DNA from: Corticium candelabrum
Taxonomy: Eukaryota; Porifera; Homoscleromorpha; Homosclerophorida; Plakinidae
DNA length: 64,000 bases
Direction of reading: 5' to 3'
NCBI RefSeq assembly: GCF_963422355.1
Contig: NC_085097.1
Span: 2,518,001-2,582,000, forward strand
Shown: positions 35,115 through 47,092 of the stretch, piece by piece
Layout of the letters: the number at the start of each line of letters is the position of its first letter
Position numbering within the stretch: position 1 is the stretch's first letter
Position numbers and translations under genes: made by a program
The notes under the pieces: model-generated
Seen by the model: only the letters and a program-made list of their open reading frames with translations
Database searches by the model: none
What the model was told of the DNA's origin: nothing

Positions 35115-37822
35115 CATAAGCGTAGGAACCGTGGGGGCACTGGGAGCACGTGCCCCACAACCGAGCCAGGCTGTCACGCCGACGTGTCGTGTGCGCATGT
35201 GCACGTTACACGTGAAGGTATGTCTGACAACGGCATTGGACCTGGACGCGAGATCGAGGAGCGCACACCGCCTCCACCACCTAAAAGACGGAATCAGAGT
35301 ATTCTGAACTTCTTTCCTGCCTCGTCCAACTCCGATACAGCGGTGAGTAGAAGCTCATCAGGTAGCGCAGTTGATGCTGGAGCTAGCGTCTTCTCTGACC
35401 TTGATCAGGGATTTACATCAAGTACATTTTTCTGAACCTTTCTCGTGTTATCTAAGACGTTTACCCTTTATAATTGTCGATAGGTACTGCCTGCTCTTCT
35501 GCGTGTTGTCAAGAGACTATGTCACCGTTCCAACCCAAAGACCCAGCTGTTATAAACAACACCAAAAGGAAGCAAGGCAAGAAATACAGAGCATTTTCTC
35601 CCACTTGGTATACGAGCTATCCTTGGCTGACTTTGTGCACAACCAGGAGCAAAGTCTACTGCACATATTGCAGATATTGTAGTAGGAAAGGGTTGCTAGG
35701 TCTGGCCACTAAAGGAGAAGATAACTTTATTGACACAGGGTTTGACAATTGGAAAAAGGCTCATGAAAGATTCTCTGTACATGCTCAATCTGGTCATCAT
35801 AAAGAAGCTGTTTTTAAAGCTGAGCAACTAAAGCATGACAGTGTGGATGCACTCTTGTGCAGACAAGCTATGGTTGATCAAAAACTTCACCGGCAAATGC
35901 TGCTGACTCAGTTATCAACATTGAGGTACTTGCTTCGACAAGGAATGGCTGTTAGGGGTCACCATGAGGAAGAAGGTAACTTGGCTCAGCTTTTGCTCCT
36001 GAGAAGTAATGAGATCCCTCAACTAAAGGTTTGGCTCAAGAAGAAGAAGTAGTGTTCCCCTGAAATTCAAAACGAACGGATTTCTCTTATGGGATTGTGT
36101 GTTTTGAGAGGTCTTTTGTCTGAAATTAGAAATGCACGGTACTATTCCATTATTGCTGACGAGGCAACAGATGTTGGTCACAAGGAACAACTTGTGGTTT
36201 GTATCAGGTGGGTGGATGATAATTTTGATATCCACGAGGACACAATTCAGCTTATCAATGTTCCAAAAACTGACGCACAGACTTTGACTACTTGTATCAA
36301 GGATTGTTTGTTGAGATGCTGTCTGCCCATGTCTCAATGCCGCAGTCAGGCATACGATGGTGCAGGTAATATGAGTGGATATTTAAATGGTGTGGCGGCT
36401 AAAATTCAAAATGATGTACCATCAGCACTCTACGTGCACTGTCTGGCCCATTGCACTAATTTATGTTTACAAACAATAGGTCGTCAGTGTCAACCTGTAA
36501 GAGATGCATTGGATCTGGCCAGGAGTGTTGCTGATCTTATTAGATACTCCCCCAAAAGATCGTCACTATTTCAAGCTCTGCAGGCTCAACTACCTCCAGG
36601 CTCTGACCGTTCACCTTCGTTAAAACCTTTGTGTCCTACAAGGTGGACTGTGCGCACCTCAGCACTGCATTCGATTTTGAACAATTATTGTGTGCTGTGT
36701 GAAACATTACAGAAGGTTAATGCTGAATGCCACGATGAGTATGGGCGTACTGCTGGTGGGTACCTTGCTCAAATGGAAGAGTTTAGTACGTATCTCGGTC
36801 TCAAAATGTCTCATTTAATCTTTGGTGCTGGTGAGCAGCTATCCATATCATTGCAGGGGAAAGACACAACTTTGCAGGAGGCTACGACAGCGGCAGATTT
36901 AGCAGTATGTCATCTTGAACGGCTGAGGACTGATGAGAAGTTTCATTCGTTTTATGAGGATGTAGTCAAATGCTCAAAGAATCTCACAGCACCACCTTGC
37001 CTCCCAAGATACAGGCGTCCACAACAAAGACTGGATGAGGCAGGTTTAACTAGCCATGAATGTTCTTCCCCTGAATGTTATTTCAAGCAGCAGTATTTTG
37101 AAGTGTTAGATTTGCTGGTTAATGAACTCAAACGACGGTTCCAGCAGAAGAGAGGTATGCCTGTGGCAGCTACTATTGAGAAGCTACTATTAGATGCAGT
37201 AAATGGTACGTACACCATGGATGGTACTGCTTTACCAGAAGAACTACAACTCTACAAAGATGACCTTGATTTATCTCGACTGAAATACCAGCTATCAATG
37301 CTTCCAGATGTTGTCCAAGTCAGAAATCGAAAGCTTGAAAACAATCCACCAATTACAGAAGTGACAAATGTAAGAACAATATGTTCTATCATGGCTGATA
37401 TTTCTCTCTGTAAGGAGATGCTTTCAGAAGTTGTTCACTTGATTAAACTTTTCTACATTATTCCTGTCACCACCTCTACTGCTGAGAGAACATTTTCAGC
37501 ACTTAGGAGATTGAAGACATATCTGAGAACCACAATGAGTCAGGAAAGACTAAATCATGCAATGTCTCTCTATGTGCACAAGGACAGAACGGATAACATA
37601 GATCTAGATCAAATTGCAAATTCCTTTATAACTGTTAATGAGAGGAGAAGAAACTTTTTTGGTCATGTTTAGTTATTTGTCAACATTATGACTCTTGATA
37701 TCTGTCAACACTATGACTCTTGATATCTGTATGAGTGCCCATGCGCCGCTGATATACAAAGTGCACGGATTCAATAATTGTGCCCCCCCCCCCCCAATAG
37801 TAATCACTTTCCTACGCCTATG
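35115..37822 (+). mobile_element. hAT transposon inserted in piggyBac copy 1 (2.7 kb)
   Basis: Ends CATAAGCGTAGGAA and TTTCCTACGCCTATG are inverted repeats with one difference. A C-rich tract (about 37782-37794) lies inside the right end and a G-rich patch inside the left. No target-site duplication is visible: the left flank is piggyBac sequence, while the right flank (CTCGGTGC) is unrelated, so one side has been lost or rearranged. Confidence 0.75.
35221..37672 (+). pseudogene. hAT transposase (DUF4371 class), near-complete
   Basis: The N-terminal exon (35221-35406) includes RNQSILNFFP, a PIP-box-like QxxLxxFF motif. An intron of about 80 nt ends at GATAG before 35485. A TTF-type zinc-binding region follows (VYCTYCRYC, then FDNWKKAHERF), then DUF4371 (GMAVRGHHEEEGN). 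A TAG at 36050 breaks the frame once. From 36089 a 527-residue frame carries IIADEATDVGHKEQ, YDGAGNMSGYLNGV, HCLAHCTNLCL, a C-terminal IIPVTTSTAERTFSALRRLK dimerisation block and a normal stop. Only one clear nonsense lesion is seen, so this is a young copy. Confidence 0.85.
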
Positions 37823-37926
37823 CTCGGTGCAAACTCGTACACGAAGTTCGAAAAGCTTTATCCGAGGATGGCCTGGATTCCTCGAGCTTCAACGATCACA
37901 GCTACAGAATTGCAAAATTCTTCTCT

Positions 37927-38440
37927 ATGGGCTGGAATTCGGGTCTTTCGACCGTATTATCTTTCAGCACAGATCTTTGGACGCACGAGCAAACTCGGGT
38001 TCTGAACTTCGCGCTTCGGCCAGAACATGGGAAATCAATGTCGCTGGTTGGACAATCTACAGAGAAAGTAGAAGTCAAACGATGTTTAAACGGAGTTGAC
38101 TCCACCCCGGAGTCTGGCATGCACGCGCATACAAATGGCGTAGTAATACCACGTAATCAGGCGATCGACAGCAGTTCGAGCCTCGTCAGTGCGGAGAACA
38201 GTTCATCCCATCGCAGCCCTCCCAGGAGTTGTATTCTGCTCTATTCTCCGTTGTCTTGGCAACACGAAAAAACAGAGCTTCGGAATCCGGGTCTTTTGAC
38301 CGTATTTCCTTCAGCGGGAATTTATGGGCGTATGCGCAAACACGGGTTCTGACCTTCGCGCTTCGGCAAGACCATCCCAATGGCAGGTCGGTGGGAATCA
38401 ATGTGGCTAGTTGGACAATCTACAGCGAAGATAAAGCCGT
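37927..38440. repeat. Diverged direct repeat, ~155-bp unit
   Basis: The sequence at 37930-38075 recurs at 38280-38440: both contain GGGTCTTTYGACCGTATT, ACTTCGCGCTTCGGC or a close variant, and GTTGGACAATCTACAG. Both halves read GSFDRI-xF through WTIYxE in one frame, but no known domain is recognised. Confidence 0.7.
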
Positions 38441-38454
38441 GGTACTTCTGACGG

Positions 38455-39150
38455 CAGACATTGGCTCAAACACATTCACGGTGGATCTCGCATCAGCAGA
38501 TTTCCAACAATGTCAGTACTTGCCAAAAGTATTCAGCAATTTGTACGTCTCCTCCTGTGACATACTGCTTAGTATATCTGGGAATGTACTAACCCCTAAA
38601 AAGTCATTTTCAGTTTGCAAGTGAAGAGGAGTCACAGTGAGGTAAAAATGCAACCGCGAGACAATGAAGTTTTCAGTATATACGTGCACGATACAAACAG
38701 CTGGGAGTTTCAGCAAACACCTACACTTATAGAAAACTTTCAGCTAATGATGTGAAGGTGGCAATCACTATAAGTGTTGTGTAAAATTTGTTTTAAAAGA
38801 TATTCAACATATACGACAAGATACTGTGTGTTCCTTGCCACCAATCTGTCTGTTTTCTACACTTACTCATAGTAACAAAAGTTAACTTCAGCAATAATTG
38901 TATTGTACGCTAATAACACTACCTTCCATGTGTCTTCGACGAACATGCGACTACACCCTTACACAACTTTGCAAAATATGTGTTGGCATCAAGGTCCCAA
39001 GTTGAAACTAAACAAAACAAAACGTGTTAGACTTAGTTTGTGGTCTAATCGGACAGAATGTCCGCTAAGAATCACCTGGTCATACGAAAGCGCAACGATA
39101 TTGAGCATTAACTTTATTGAGAATAACACATGGTATCAACAAACAGTCAA
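38455..39150 (+). repeat. LINE-derived repeat R, copy 2
   Basis: Contains TTTCAGCTAATGATGTGAAG, an RT-like patch near 38900 and KLKLNKTKRVRLSL (about 39000), corresponding to the LNPxKTK block after the RT active site. The Asp pair is mutated (TACGCTAATAACACT). Confidence 0.7.
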
Positions 39151-40523
39151 CAATAACTGAGGCGCACTAATGAGGCAATCTACTAAGTGGCTAAAGCAAA
39201 TCATTTATGATAGTACGAACTACCTTGTTTACAAAGCTGTTCCGCTTGTTAACATAAAAAGTTGAGGTATGGCCAACTATTCGACAGATTACAAAAGGCG
39301 AAAACCGTTTACTATATGACAAAAACTGTTTAAATTTTGGCGCCGATTTTCTTCATTCGGCGAGAAAAGAGGTTATCAGGTGAAGTTGTTGCGTGCTCTT
39401 AGCGCCCCACATCGGAACACATGCGAGATAATAACGTTGAAATCTGCGATTGAAGATATGCTGGAAGAATCCATGCTATTAAGACTGAGTTTGGTGGAGG
39501 CGGAAATGAACGCGTCCATATGTAGGCGCTAGCACGCAACCTGTTAGATGATGTACTTAGTAAGTCGGTATAGACGATTTCTAGCGCCTATGGAAGTAAA
39601 AAAGCGTCCAATCGACAGCGGTATATTGAAGGTCATGCAAAGAATGGCGAATCTATATCACAGAATGAGATACGTGTAGTAGAAGAGCCTAGAATTCTCC
39701 TGTTGCAGGTCACTACTTTTTGAAGTATCTTTCGCAAGATAAAAAATGTGACTGGACGAGAATTATAAAGTTATCATAGCCAAATGTAGGGATCAGGGTA
39801 GAAAACCAAACGATTAACACATTCATGGTCACACGGGCACAGGAGAACTAAATAAACAAGATGTACTACTTATTGTCGACTAGAATCTAGCGTACGTACT
39901 TTCTTCTTTACTTTATTTAATTAAAGATACCTGTGGTATGTACAAATATCAGTATAGGACTTCTCGACTATCCGGAGCTTCATCCCGAGGTCCAATTTGT
40001 CCTAATCCAGCCTGCAACAATCCCGAGTCGTGCTCTCAAGTAGATCCCGAAATCGATCCGATGCTAAAATCCCTGCAATTCCCCGAGCCCATCCCGACAG
40101 AAATTTCTCGGGCCGATGTCGGATTTGCGTCGGATCCGCGCTCACTATGCGCGGGATCACGGGCGGTACAGTAATGAAATCCGAACCGAATCTCAGGTAA
40201 ACCAGCGCTTATTTTTCTCATGGCAAAGGCACGTGGTGTCGGACAGATTGTCGTAAAATCGATTAGAAGAAAACTCAAACAAACAGGAGTTCTATCAACT
40301 CCAGACAAGAGAAAACGTAGAAGGGCTAGCAGAATTTAGCCTGACAACTTTGATCAAGAGGCTATCAGAAGGACAGTTCACAGCTTACTCGAACAAAGAA
40401 CTACCTACCATAGAAAGATTTCTTGTCAAATTTCGAGCAACGGGTACCTACCATGGAAAACCCACTTTGTACGTGTACAAGGTAATGAAACAATTGGGGT
40501 TTCGTTTATAAAACATTTGACAA
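38695..40523. repeat. Second direct duplication, unit A (~1.8 kb)
   Basis: Aligns throughout with 42826-44608: LINE relic, E2F-like TTTTGGCGCC patch (about 39337), a shared C/G-rich patch (about 39960-40190) and the DDE_3 N-terminal fragment. Offset about 4.1 kb. Divergence is much higher than between the 7.3-kb copies, so this duplication is older. Confidence 0.85.
40250..40520 (+). pseudogene. DDE_3 transposase N-terminal fragment, unit A
   Basis: Reads TGVLSTPDKRKRRRAS, then DNFDQEAIRRTVHSLLEQ, and in another frame LPTIERFLVKFRATGTYHGK and YKVMKQLGFR. This is the helix-turn-helix region that precedes RHEYIRKI in the same transposase family at 31080. Two frame shifts; the catalytic part is absent. 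Confidence 0.65.
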
Positions 40524-41032
40524 CAGGTATCTCAGTTAGTCACATTTTCGGTTGTTCATCACTCCTTTACGGCATCGAGACAACATACGCTCAACGATCG
40601 CTACAAGCTGGTCATACGTCGACTTGGACTTTCGAAGACACCGGAAGTATCTCTCCGCGTCGTTCAGTCTCCTCTCCTGAAGAAGACTACAAAGCTGCCA
40701 GTGAGATCTCCATTTTCTTTAGTATGTAACTAACATGCACAAAATCGCCTGTGATGTGTCCTGATTTCTGTATTACGACGACGACGCCTGAACAACAATA
40801 ACAAAAGTAACACCTCTTCATCCATCATGCGAGCAGTGCATTCACACACGCTGTCCGTATACGAATAGTTAACTTCCAGAATGAAGTTGCGAACAATATC
40901 TAAATAGAATCAGACGCTCAAAGCCAACACAACTCGCTGCTACATGTGAACACATCAGCGTTGATGCTGAGAGTGGGACATGCAGCTGAGCGTCAGCGTC
41001 AATAAGAATGTAGCTCTATGTGCAACTTCCAA
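40524..41032. other. No gene recognised
   Basis: A 70-codon frame at 40517-40729 has no recognisable domain. A tyrosine/arginine-rich out-of-frame reading could be more DDE_3 sequence, but it is too weak to call. Confidence 0.35.
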
Positions 41033-41620
41033 GCGCGGACATTGACTCAAAACCTCTGTCACGGTAGAACTCGTATCAGCATATCTTTCCAACACTCTCA
41101 GTACTTGCCGAAAAGTACTTAGCAATATGTACCAACATCTCCTCCTATGACAAAATTTTTAGTATATCCGGGAATGCAGTAATCCTGAGAGGGCTCGCAT
41201 TTTTTGGACAGAACAAGTGTTTGAAAGTGAAGAGGAGACACGGTGAAGTACAAAATGAAGCAGCGGGACAATAAAGTTTTAGTATATACACGATACAAAC
41301 AGATGGGTGTTTCAACAAACACCTACACTTATAAAAAAACTTTCAGCTAATGATGTGAAGGTGGCAATGACTATAAGTGTTGTGTGAATAAGCTCTGTTT
41401 TGGAAGATTTTCAACTTATTTGACAAGAGAATATGTTTTTCTTGCCACCAATCTGTCTGTCTTCTACACTTACTCATAGTAACAAAAGTTAACTTCAGCA
41501 TCAATAGCATTGTATGCTGATGACACTACCCACCATGTATCAATGGACTACAACAAGACACAACTTAGCGCAATATGCGTTGGCATCAGGGTCAAAGTTG
41601 AATTAATGCAGCAATCTAGT
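41033..41620 (+). repeat. LINE-derived repeat R, copy 3
   Basis: Keeps ALYADDTT coding sequence at about 41510-41533, the RT catalytic motif. Flanking frames are broken. Confidence 0.7.
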
Positions 41621-41719
41621 GAGTGACCAAAACTAATAATTTATAGTGGGTATGAACTACATTGTTTACAAGCACATACGCTTGTTGATATAAAAATTAG
41701 AGATGTGGCGCCGCAAGCA

Positions 41720-42010
41720 GGTACTTTTTCGTTGTGACAACGCAACTGTTGTCTCGGCGCTCGCTAAATCTTTGAGCAAGGACTGACCTGCAATGCATTT
41801 CTTCGCATTCTGCAATTTGTAGCGGCGCGTTATTTGTTTTCACAGATCTCCGCTCACATCCCGGGTAAAATCAATGTGGCAGCCGATAGGCAGCCTCGCA
41901 ATAACCTGCCCGTAGTTTGCTCGGTGTTTTCACAGCTCGGCGACCAACCAACGCTAACTTCTGCCAATTTCTGGAGCTGTTTCAATTGCCAAATCTGGAT
42001 TGGAGGTAAA
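41720..42010 (+). pseudogene. DIRS/Ngaro-like RNase H fragment
   Basis: Broken frames read FRCDNATVVSALAKSLSKD (about 41733-41785), then a stop, then ISAHIPGKINVAADR (about 41847-41890) and NNLPVVCSVFSQL. The order CDN-x-VV, then H-IPG-x-N-x-AAD matches the RNase H end of DIRS/Ngaro-type retroelements. RT and tyrosine recombinase are absent. A fragment only. Confidence 0.6.
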
Positions 42011-42182
42011 AACCTGGAGATGTCGTCTATGTAGTGTATTGTGGTAATTTGTGGGTAGAGTCAATTAGAGTATGGTATACATTGTACTTGTAGTGTCAAT
42101 TTCAGTTAGCAATAACTGTTGTGTTTTTGGTGTACTCGAGTCCACGTGTACGCGTATTCCTCTCTGTCTAAAAAACATTATA

Positions 42183-42307
42183 TTACGTTACATTACATTA
42201 CATTACATTAAATTACAGTCTATGCCGTGTCAATTTGGCAAAATTAGGCAATGAGATGAGGCGATGAGATCATGCGATTAGACGATGAGATTAGGCGATG
42301 AGATCAT
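42183..42307. repeat. (ATTAC)n run and GATGAGAT-type short tandem repeat
   Basis: TTACATTACATTACATTAC at 42183-42217, then several GCGATGAGATYAKG units at 42249-42307. Low-complexity DNA. Confidence 0.75.
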
Positions 42308-42308
42308 G

Positions 42309-42828
42309 AATTTCGAAAGAAAACATCATGGAGAAGCTGTTCGCAGCCTGCCTGTGCATGAAGCAATTTTGAGCAGACGTTCGGAAATTGACCAATTCAT
42401 ACCAGGACTCGGACCTGAAATTTTCATCATGGCGAAGGAGCATGATAAAGAAATGTCGAACCAGTTTACTAACGAAGGTCAAGTGCCACTTGTTGGTAAT
42501 GACGTATGAAAATACGTTACCTCAACATTTGAAGGATTATTTTCAACGGTACGTCTTAAAAGCAGGTATGTAACATGTTTTATAACTTAATCATTGACGC
42601 AACTGCATGATTACTTGGCCTTTTCAGTATATGTTAGCTGCATAAATATGCATCTACTATTTTACTCGGTTTTGTTGAAACAGATGAGAAACACCTTCGT
42701 TTGCTGTTGCAGTTTTTCAGTGGAGTATCAGCAGTCCCTCCGAAAGGATTTCAGATGCCGGATAGCATCACAGTTTCAAGTATCCGGTCACGCTACCCAA
42801 ACTGTTCCACATGTGCAATGATATTAAA
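42309..42828 (+). pseudogene. HECT-domain-like C-terminal fragment
   Basis: An exon ends at a GTATGT donor near 42566 (readings RRSEIDQFIPGL, then in a shifted frame NTLPQHLKDYFQRYVLKA). A second exon starts after GAAACAG at about 42683: EKHLRLLLQFFSGVSAVPPK, then SRYPNCSTCAM. The LxFxxGxxxxPPxGF and xCSTCxx patterns are those of the HECT ubiquitin-ligase C lobe, seen in G2E3-like proteins that are numerous in some invertebrates. One frame shift lies between halves, and the catalytic Cys context is only loosely kept. Calling it a pseudogene is inference. Confidence 0.45.
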
Positions 42829-44608
42829 CAGCTGAGAGTTTCAGCAAACATCTACGATTACAGAAAGCTTTCAGCTAATGATGTGAAGGTGGCAATGACT
42901 ATAAGTGTTGCGTAAAATTTGTTTTAAAAAAAGATTTTCAACTTATACGACAGAATGTGTTTCTTGCCACCAATCTGTCTGTTTTCTACACTTACTCATA
43001 GTAACAAAAGTGAACTTCAGCAAAAATTGTATTGTACGCTGATGATACTACTTTCAATGTGTCTTCGACGAACATTCAACTACAACCTTACACAACTTTA
43101 CAAATATGCTTTGGCATCAAGGTCCAAATGGAAATTAAACAAAACAAAACGTGTTGGACTTAGTTCGTGGTCTAATCGTCCGCTAAGAATCACCTGGTCA
43201 TACAAAAGCACCACGATATTGAGCATTAACTTGTATTAAGACAACTACATGGTATCAACAGTCAACAATAACTAAGACGCAGTAATGCGGCAATCTGCTA
43301 AGTTGCTAAAGCAAACCATTTATGGATAGTATGTACTACATTGTTTACAAAGCTGTCCGCTTGTCAATATAAAAGTTGAGGTATGGCCAACTACTTGACA
43401 GATTACAAAAGGTGAAAACCTTTCAATTTTGGCGCCAATTTTCTTCTTTCGGCGGGAAAAGAGGTTATCAGGCAAGGTTGTTGCATGCTCTCAACGCCTC
43501 CTATCGGAACACATATGCGAGATAATGACATTGAAATCTGCGATTGAAGATATGCTGGAAGAATCCATGCTATTATGATTGAGTTTGGTGCAGGCGGAAA
43601 TGAATGTGTCCGTATGTAGACGTTAGCACGCAACCTGTTAGATGTGGTACTTAGTAAGTCGGTACAGACGATTCCTAGTGCTTAAGGAAGTAAAGAAAAG
43701 CGTCCAATCGACAGTGCTAAATTGAAGGCCATACAAAGAATGACGAATCTATATCACAGAATGACATACATGTAGTAGAAGAGCCTAACATGAATTCTCC
43801 TGTTGCAGGTCACTGATTTTTGAAGAATCTTCCGCAAGATGAAAAATGTGACTGGATGAGAATTATAAAGTTATCGTAGACAAATGTAGAGACCAGAGTA
43901 GAAAACCAAACCATCAACACATTCATGGCCATACAGGCACTGAGAGAGAGAACTAAATAGACAAAGTGTACTACTCTATTGTTGACTGGAATCTAGCTTA
44001 CGTACTTTCTTCTTTATTAAATTAAAGATACCTGTGGTATGTACAAATATATCAGAATAGCACATCTCGTCTATCCGGAGCTTCATCCCGAGGTCAAATT
44101 TGTCCTAGTACAGCCGTGACAATCCGAGTCGTGCTCTCAAGTAGATCCCGATATCGGTCCGATGCTAAAATCTCTGCAATTCCCCAAGCCCATTACGACA
44201 GAAATTTCTTGGCCCGATGTCGGATTTGCGTCGGATCCGCGTTCTCTATGCGCAGGATCACGGGTGGTACCGTAATGAAATCCGACCCGAATCTCAAGCA
44301 AACCCGCGCTTAATTTCTCACGGAAAAGGCCTGTGGTGTCGGACAAACTGTCGTAAAATCAATTAGAAGAAAACTCAAACAAAACAGGAGTTCTATCAAC
44401 TCCAGACAAGAGAAAACGTAGAAGGGCTAGCAGAGTTCAGCCTTACAACTTTGATCAAGAGGCTATCAAAAGGATAGTTCACAGTTTCTACTTGAACAAA
44501 CTTCTGTCAAACTTCGAGCAAAGGGTACCTATCATAGAAAACGCACCACTTTGTACGTGTACAAGGTAATAAAACAAATGGGGTTTCGTTTATAGAACAT
44601 TTTACAAG
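42826..44608. repeat. Second direct duplication, unit B (~1.8 kb)
   Basis: Counterpart of 38695-40523. Includes LINE relic R copy 4 (42825-43240), the TTTTGGCGCCAA palindrome (43434-43445) and a DDE_3 N-terminal fragment. Confidence 0.85.
44390..44580 (+). pseudogene. DDE_3 transposase N-terminal fragment, unit B
   Basis: Reads LSTPDKRKRRRASRVQ then YNFDQEAIKRIVHSFYLNK, better preserved than unit A in this section, followed by a deletion relative to unit A. The catalytic part is absent. Confidence 0.6.
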
Positions 44609-45175
44609 AAAAGGTATGTTTATGAGTAGCCTTGAGTGATCTGTAAGCGTCACTGCTGTACATAAAAAACTGCATGCTAAAAGAGAACAGATAAATAGTT
44701 CAGACAACTAAATTGTAGGATATCATCATAAGAGTCTCATCACCATGTGTCTAAAGATTGGGTTGATGAATGTGGCAAGGAGGACTCAAAGTACCCAAAC
44801 TATAGTCTTACGGTTCCCCGATGCCGGTCAGAGAGCGGCGCCAAAAGCCAAAAAGGTAACACGGTCGAACGAACCCGAAAGGGTCTCTTCGAAACACACA
44901 ATCTCGATTGAAATTATACACACACTGACACACAAATTGTACACACACTGACACACAAATTGTACACACACGGACATTTTGTCTGCATCTGGATACAGGT
45001 CGTCGCAAATGAACGAACGAAACACGAATCGCCGAAAGCGACAGCGGAGACGCAGATTTAGAAAACGACACAAACATCTCTGTCTCGAGAAGAAACGTGA
45101 ACACTTGAATAGTGAAACACTTAGCACAGATAGCGCACGGAATGATAACCACATGTATTCTATTCTCCACTTGTG
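44609..45175. other. Spacer with a small ~23-bp tandem repeat
   Basis: Around 44920-44973 the unit ACACACTGACACACAAATTG recurs about twice plus a partial copy. Short basic frames (RRKRQRRRRFRKRHK at about 45040) have no recognised family. Confidence 0.4.
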
Positions 45176-45179
45176 ATAG

Positions 45180-45625
45180 CCTGCTTAGCAAATCCGAGAA
45201 TGTAGTAACACTTGAAAAGTCTCACATTTTTGGTTTGAACAAGCGTTTGCAAGTGAAGAGAAGATAGGTAAAGTGGAAAATTCAGCCGCTGGCCAATGAA
45301 GCTTTACAAGTAGCAATGACTATAAGGTCTGGTAAGATTTTGAATTTATTTGACTATTTGACAAGAGAATATGTTTTTCTTTACCACCAATATATCAGTC
45401 TTTCTACACTTACTCTAAGTAACAAAAGTTAACTCCATCAATAAAATTGCGTTGTTTGCTGATGACACTACCTTCCGTGTGTCTTCGGCGATCAATAGAC
45501 TACAACAAGACACAACTTAGCAAATTATGCGTTGGCATCGGGGTCCAAGTTGAATCCAAAGAAAATAAAAAATTGACTTAATTCGCTGTCTTTTCAGACA
45601 GACTGTCTGCTAAGAAAGCACACAG
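45180..45625 (+). repeat. LINE-derived repeat R, copy 5 (best RT motif)
   Basis: Reads INKIALFADDTTFRVSS near 45437-45490. F/YADD is the RT active site of non-LTR retrotransposons. It is followed by LQQD and, after frame shifts, the LNPKK block. This copy continues into the 7.3-kb duplicated block. Confidence 0.75.
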
Positions 45626-46669
45626 ATATTTGGAATAAATTTATGTCGAGACTATTAACGAAGAGTCAACAACATTTGAGACGCAGCAATGCAGCAATCT
45701 AGTGACTGGATCAATCAAATATTTATGACTGATATGAACGACATTGTTTAGAAAGCAGATCCGCTTGTTGATATAAAAATATAAAAATTTGAGGTATGGC
45801 CAAACGTTTGCCCAGACTACCAAAGGCAAAACCCTTCATTACATAAACAACTGTTCAAATTTTGGCGCAGGTATTCTCCATTCCGCGAGAGAGGGAGTTA
45901 TCAGGTGAGGTTGATGCAAACATGTTATCAGCGTAACAAATATACGAGATAATGACATCCGGATCAGCAATGGAGGAAAAACTTGAAAGGTAGCGGCACC
46001 TTACTTCAACGATCGAGTTTCTCTTTACCGAAGTGCTTGATTGGCTTGTAACCTAGATAATCTTGATGCAATTGTCACATCGCGTTGCGATTTTTTCATG
46101 TGCTTATCTAGTCTGTATTTAACGATGTAGAATAATTTGGTTAATGTCTAGGCTCTGGGTACTATTTTCTCCTAATCTTGCCAAAGGTAAGCTAAAACGG
46201 TCTGAATCTCTCTCGTACTCGTTTTAGTGCTAAAACATGGTACAGACGGTAACATGTATCTGCTAGCATGATGCTTGCACCGTTTCATTTGGTGTGGATG
46301 GCAGTATGGCGTAGAGACAAGCCTATTAAAATTAATCACTTACGCGATAGTTTTACGACACACAAAATTGTTACTGTCTGAATTTTACTAGTATGCACTC
46401 AGACTTCCTTAGCACCAGTCAGCTCCGTCCTGAAGTGGACATCACATTCAACGAAAGTGTACTAGCCTACCGACTCAATTACATTTAGGCGTACAAGCAT
46501 AAAAACCTATTTATATTGCGATGAACCTTGGAAAAGCACACTGCTACGCATGTGGAGTAACGGAGTTGTACACGTTCCCTTGTGTCTGATTCTGCACGTG
46601 CATGGGTGGAGCAAACGAAGTCTTTTGATTTAATTGATTTGAACTTTTCCCAACTGTCTATGTGAATAC

Positions 46670-47000
46670 ATGTCGACGTTTGCTTCATCTCAATCTCCTG
46701 CTTTCCAAGAAGCAGTTGGTGCCGTTAAGTCAAAACCTTTATCAGTCCGTCAAGCAGCGAAGATCTATGGCTGTGCTACAACTCTTTACAGCCACGTCCG
46801 TGTTGATAAACACCAGCAAACTGGCAGGCTTACAACGCTTTCAGAGCTAGGAGAGAGGTAGTGGTTCGTGCATACATAGCTCCAGGAACATTTGGCTACC
46901 CAGCTGCACTTGACATGGTTGGCCGTATGCTCAAGCAATATCGAGAAGACGTTGGTTGTCAAATCTCGCTTCCATCAGGCGAGCCATCAAAAAAGTGATG
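46670..47000 (+). pseudogene. psq/pogo-type transposase N-terminal fragment, copy 2
   Basis: Same as 28915-29260 with a 3-base deletion (one Thr fewer in CATTLYSHV) and the same stop after LSELGER. Shared lesion, so inherited through the duplication. Confidence 0.65.
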
Positions 47001-47092
47001 GAGCGCTTTCGTCAAACGTTGACCAGGAACTAACTGAAAGGAAACCACAGCATCTAGCTTTCCAAAGAGCCAAGTATTGAACCCATAACCTT

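Noticed and set aside
37695-38352. Overlapping 134- and 141-codon ORFs downstream of the hAT element
   Set aside because: They arise from a diverged direct repeat with no known domain; annotated as repeat only.
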